Source of the DNA: Thuidium tamariscinum | Lineage: Eukaryota; Streptophyta; Bryopsida; Hypnales; Thuidiaceae | DNA length: 64,000 nucleotides | Reading direction: 5' to 3' | NCBI GenBank assembly: GCA_947034885.2 | Contig: OX344754.2 | Span: 10,051,001-10,115,000 of the forward strand | In this document: positions 59,333-64,000 of the stretch, one piece after another | How the letters are laid out: each line of letters starts with the position of its first letter | Position numbering within the stretch: the stretch's first letter is position 1 | The notes under the pieces: generated by a model | Told to the model about the DNA's origin: nothing | The model's database searches: none | Seen by the model: only the letters and a program-made list of their open reading frames with translations | Position numbers and translations under genes: made by a program

Positions 59333-62300
59333 GTCAATGTAGAAATCTTTCTTTATAAAATAGTGTAAATAATCTATTTTTTTTTTAAAATGCATTCTTT
59401 GAAGGTCAAACTATTGTACAAAACCATTGTTTTTTTGCACAAAATTTCAAAGATGAACAATTGCACTTCTATCTTATATGGGAGGACTTTATGTCATCCA
59501 CTAGACACTTGGTGTTTGTAGGGGTGTTATAGGGTTATCCTCCAAAAGTTTAAGCTCTTTTTGAGTACAAAGACATTATTGCTTTTGGAGTGTTATTAGT
59601 CAAAATGTTACTAAAGTATAGAAATCTCAACTGCACAATCTTACAATGTATGTATTGTAGATGATGTGAATCACATTTGAAGTCATTTGGCCACATAGAT
59701 CTCCACATAATAATGTTTTAGTGTTGAAAAAAGGTACTAAAATTTTGCATAAAACACATTTGGAGGTGAATTTCAATTTCTAAACCTACTCAAATGAAAA
59801 AAATTTAAATTGTAAAGTGATTCAAAACCAACATACAAATACATTAGTGAAAGAAAAAATCATTCAATTGACTCATTGTGTCCACAAAATGGCTTTGAAA
59901 TGTCAAATAATTAATAAAAAAGGATGAAAAAAAAACATATATGGCTAAACCTCCTTCTACTAAAATGCTTCTCAACTACTCATAATTTTTTAGAGTGATA
60001 TGTAATTTTAGCCATACAAACTAGACCAATATGCGCAACTTTTTGAAATAAAAATTATTAGAAACAAACAATGTATAAAGAAGAAACAAGACATTGAAGT
60101 TCATTGTAATCCAAAAATGTCTGCTTTTGAACTTCAAAATTGCTCTCAAACATTCAAAACAACTTGGATTGTGATGAAAATTTGACTACAATAACTAGAT
60201 TTCTAAAGGAATATAATTCAATTTTTTTTAATTGAAAACAAAGATTAAATGAAGGCGATACAAGCCTCCCAAGTTGTAGCTATGAAATGCAATTTAATAA
60301 AGTCAAATTGAATCACACTATGAACTTTGATTGGCTTTCTAAAATTTTGTACATTTTGGATTGATCTAAAACCTATACAACAAAAACTAGAAGAAAGTAC
60401 AAGTTTTCCAACAAGTTTTATTGAATTTGGACATAGGATGCAAAAATTACAACTCTTTGAATTGGACTTGATACTATGTTAGGACATTTTTGGTCCCCTC
60501 AGGTGTTATGGTTTGAATGGTCATTTTTGAAGAACAAAAAGCTTGAACTTCCAGTGGTTGCTTTGAAGAACATGTGGTGATTTGGAGCACCATTATGTCT
60601 CTTTTGTTACCTTTCTTTGTTCTTTCTATAAGATTTAGTAGATGGAATAAATTGGTCCTAAAATGAGAATTAAAAAAAATAAAATTAATTTTGGTACAAT
60701 CATGACTACATTAGATTCTTGCGTTTCTACATTCCCACGGGAATTTCTGCTTTCCTACAGTCTAGGAACTCACATTCTTCTGAAGGCTTCAAATTTCATT
60801 TAATGAATTGTTATTTTAGCATATCTAATTTGATCTTGCAATAGAATAGGAGAAGAATACGTAGAAGAGAGTTCAAAAACTTTGACAAAATGGATTGCAA
60901 GATATTTGTATTTGAAGTAGAAAATATTGTTCTTTTCACACCTTGGCTACCTACATTTAAAAGCTTTGAAAGTTTGAATCTTTTTAATTTCAAATTTTTT
61001 GCTTTACACATGTTTGAATTAAAGTCTTTCTTCATTGAAGTACTAAAATGAAAATCTTAAGAAAAAAAATCCAATAAAGCACACTTGCTTTTCATCCTTT
61101 AAAAAATGTTAAATAGAAATAAGTTTAAGATTGAACAATAAAATAAGTCACTATCAACTCTAAAATGAAATTGAAACACAATAATCCAAATGACAAGATT
61201 TTTCTAACAAACAAACTTAACTCTACCAAACAAGTTTTTTTTTAAATTGTAAAAATGAAACTTAGAAAATGAAACCTAAAAATTATTCTTTCAAGAAGAT
61301 GGCAAGATACTTACATTGCCCAAAAACCAACATTGTCCATAACTTTTTCATTTCTAGTCTAAATAGAATAAATCAAATCTTTCTACATTAACAAAAGAAT
61401 TGTCTATGAAAATAAAAATTTTAAAACAAAAATTGACTTTCTGTATTTAATTGGCACTATCTAATGAACAAACTTAGGATAGAGAAATGCTTGCTTTTGA
61501 GGACCAATTGAAATAAAAATTGTCTTTTCCAAAAGCTAATGCACATTCCTATTTTCAAAAAAAGTTTCAAGAATTCATAATGAAAAGTGAGATTGTAGGA
61601 AGCTATATAAAATCCATTTTGTCTACAACATAGACAATGAGACTTTCAGGATTTACTATCCTATTTTATACTAAAACTTCCATTTTACCCTTCTAAAATA
61701 TACTTTGATTGGGCCTAAATCTCAATAATCAAGATTGATGGTCTTAGATTCAATGCACATCTATAAACAATTAGGATGGAAAACTATTAGAAAAATTGTT
61801 TGCAGTAGGCTTCCTTGGCGAAAAACATATATGGCAAATTTCATTAAAACGGCAATATGCCATTAATTTGGCAGTTTTTATAGTTCGGACCGCGAGGTCC
61901 AAAATCTAAAACTGTCACACATTTCTTAAATCTATACGTGTTATAGATGATTGAAATCTATACTAGTTCAAGATGTTTTGGACCTCACGGTTCGAACAAT
62001 AATAACATCATAAATTTTGTAAATCTACATACATCTTAGATGTCTAAAAATCTATACTTGTCCTCGATGTGTGCTTTTAGTTTGGATCGTGCAGCCCGAA
62101 AAATGGCATAGTGAATATCGCCATTTTTTGAAATTCGTCATATATTCATTTGATTCATGATGGAATTGGTTTGGTAGAATTAACATTCTTATTATACTGT
62201 ATACAAGAATTCAAAAACTCAAGTCCATTAAGCATACTTGACTATATAACATCTATACTATTTTTATAAACTTTGTCAAAGACCAAACTCTATCAAATGA

Positions 62301-62744
62301 ATACATCCACTATATACAAAATGCTATGAGTTGAAAAAGGCACATAAGAATTGGTACTATTACCTCCAAAAATGTCAACTATAAGATAGTAATATACACA
62401 ACTAACAAAGTAAGTGATTCAACATGGTTTGTGACACCTTTTAAAAAAAAAATTATTTTTATATTAGTAGCAATTGAAAATCAAGAATTTCAAAAATAAA
62501 ATAAATTTTTTGGATAAGGTTTCAAATTTCTATGAATTTTCAAGTCCCTAGGACCCCCTAAGCTATAATCCAATAAAGTTGCCTTGATTCTCACCCAAAA
62601 TCTAAAAAAATCAAACTATCAAAGCCCACGAACTACAATTAAGAATGGAAATGGTTTCAAGGTACTTTGGGAGATAGGTTAAGGTAACTCTAGTGTCAAA
62701 AAATGAGTATTCTAATGGCTATCATGGATGTTTTTGCTTGAGTC
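59333..62744. other. AT-rich DNA without a gene
   Basis: 3.4 kb with only short frames. No RNA gene, exon or named repeat recognised. Confidence 0.6.
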
Positions 62745-63010
62745 CAAACTCTATTCTATACCCCATAAGTTGTACAAATCATAACACACAAACATGGATA
62801 TATAAACATATAAGTTTTTATACAAATGGCATCAACAAAATAAAAATACAGATACAAATACATTATACCATACCTTTTGTACCTCTAGTGAACCTACTCA
62901 CCTACTTAAAATACAACTTATACCTCATTCTGTAATCCTTCCCAATCAAAATAGACAAGTTCACAATGAGCATGTTATCTCTGAGAACAAACTCTATTCT
63001 ATACCCCACG
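62745..63010 (+). repeat. Direct repeat of 20-21 bp, 243 bp apart
   Basis: CAAACTCTATTCTATACCCC occurs near 62745 and again near 62988, just before the GC-rich island. The interval may be a small insertion or tandem duplication remnant. Confidence 0.5.
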
Positions 63011-63245
63011 GCTTGACCCGGCAACAGGCTCGCGAATGGTTTGGATGGCGGGTTGCTCGAATGCGGCTTGAGCCTGCGGTGGCAGGGTGCCCCACCGCAA
63101 CACGCTCACAGACCCGCGTTAAGGGGACAAGCGCGCCCCTCAAGGAAACGGAGGAAGCCACGTCGCTCTGCAACTCCGTGAAGTTCAAGGTGGGGGCAGA
63201 AGCATGGGCCCCTCTCCATGGTTGTCTTCCTCTATAAAGCAGAGA
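63000..63245 (+). promoter_or_regulatory. GC-rich island with a TATA box, candidate promoter
   Basis: A sharp GC-rich segment in AT-rich surroundings includes a GGGCCC element (TCP-type, TGGGCC) near 63206 and TATAAA at 63233-63238 followed by AGAGAGAG. This is the order expected of a plant core promoter reading to the right. Short frames inside it are not convincing as protein. Confidence 0.45.
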
Positions 63246-64000
63246 GAGTGTGGTCCCAAGAATGCTGAAAATGAGGAGTGCAAAGCTGCTGTGAGTGAAG
63301 GAAGAGGAAGGCTATGTTTCAAAGCAACAAAGTCAGAATTTTTGTTTACAGTATATGCTTGAGATTGAAGAGGATCAGTTGTGAAGGGATGTTTTTCTTT
63401 GCAATGGGAGTGCACGGTTTGTAGAAATTTCCTTCTTGAAATTTCTGGTACAGTTCTTGTGGAGTTCAAGCTGAAGTATTGAAACTCTGTTGGCAAGTAG
63501 TCTTGAACTTTTCCTTTCGGGGCATGCTTTGTTTCATGTTTAATTGTAGTGGGGTATGTTGTTTTGTTGTATTCAGAACTTGGTGAAATTGCTTTGGATG
63601 TGTTTCAGAGCTTGTAGTTAGCACTTCTTGGAGGAAGTTTTTTATAACTTTCGAATTATGCAATTTCGTGGGCTTAGAAAAATTGTTACCGATTATACAG
63701 TGAGGAATATGTGAGGACTTTGCTGTGTTCAAAGAACTTGAGATTGAATGTATGTTCATTTGAAGTGAGCTTCTTCAACAGAAAAGCTTAGTAAATTTTT
63801 GGAAGAATTATGTTTGAACTTTTGTGTGCTTCATGTGCTTAAAAGGAAATGTCTTATATAAGACAAACATGTCCTATGGTATTCATGGTGGAGATTTTAG
63901 AGGTTTGTGTGAAGTAGTCACATATGCTCTTAACTCCAAAATGACCTTGAGTTTTCTTTAGTTCTAAGGAATTCACTACACATTGAATAAAATGCCAACA
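63246..64000 (+). other. Possible leader of a gene that continues past the window
   Basis: Downstream of the TATA box the sequence is G/T-biased with no ATG-initiated long frame up to the edge, as in a long 5' UTR or first intron. No product can be assigned. Confidence 0.25.

Noticed and set aside
63013-63237. 74-codon + frame in the GC-rich island
   Set aside because: Ends at the TATA box and looks like promoter sequence; no homologous motif.
1-64000. CRISPR arrays, bacterial operons, rRNA or tRNA genes
   Set aside because: No regularly spaced short repeats, no Shine-Dalgarno-led gene series, and no tRNA-type A and B boxes were found; the sequence is a plant nuclear genome.
1-64000. LTR retrotransposon
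   Set aside because: No paired long direct repeats with TG..CA ends, and no protease, reverse transcriptase or integrase motifs in any frame inspected.

Overview
The window is nuclear DNA of a land plant. The evidence is spliced genes with GT-AG introns, plastid and mitochondrial targeting peptides, a plant-type fatty acid exporter, a SUVR4-like histone methyltransferase, Stowaway-like MITEs and TTTAGGG-type motifs. The DNA is AT-rich, gene-poor and full of small non-autonomous DNA transposons. A non-seed plant (bryophyte, lycophyte or fern) of moderate genome size is the best guess, because the transposase-like and zinc-finger families at the left resemble ones I associate with such genomes. 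That placement is inference.

Layout. 0-19 kb: two blocks of higher GC (1-5.4 kb and 10.5-19.0 kb) separated by an AT-rich, pyrimidine-rich stretch. The first block holds a five-exon DDE-transposase-like gene on + (495-5385), damaged by one in-frame stop and an AT splice donor. The second holds, on -, a pre-SET/SET/post-SET histone lysine methyltransferase of SUVR4 type (10891-12282), a seven-exon zinc-finger/coiled-coil gene with three in-frame stops (12715-16579), and one more basic ORF (17651-18112). The second block ends at 19019-19020 in a sequence that matches the terminal inverted repeat (TIR) of the 730-bp MITEs found elsewhere in the window. I propose that both blocks are parts of one large DNA transposon that carries a chromatin-modifying gene.

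21.7-34 kb is the host gene region: a FAX-family plastid fatty acid exporter (-, three exons), an unrecognised 164-aa alpha-helical protein (-, five exons), a divergently transcribed secreted thioredoxin-fold protein (+, four exons, one GC-AG intron), a doubtful exon at 31.6 kb, and a small probable mitochondrial protein (+, two exons).

34-48 kb has no convincing genes. It contains palindromic MITEs, a 305-bp and a 176-bp tandem repeat, and two full copies of a TIR element with 4-bp target-site duplications, one of them next to its own unoccupied target sequence.

48-64 kb: an intronless, very GC-rich gene for a von Willebrand A-domain protein (+), Stowaway-like MITEs, the conserved TMA7 gene (+, four exons), more AT-rich repeat DNA, and a GC-rich island with a TATA box near 63.2 kb that looks like the promoter of a gene running off the right edge.

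The host genes are ordinary housekeeping functions with no evident shared pathway. Exon joins below were checked by hand for splice sites and reading phase; protein families were assigned from memory, without database searches.
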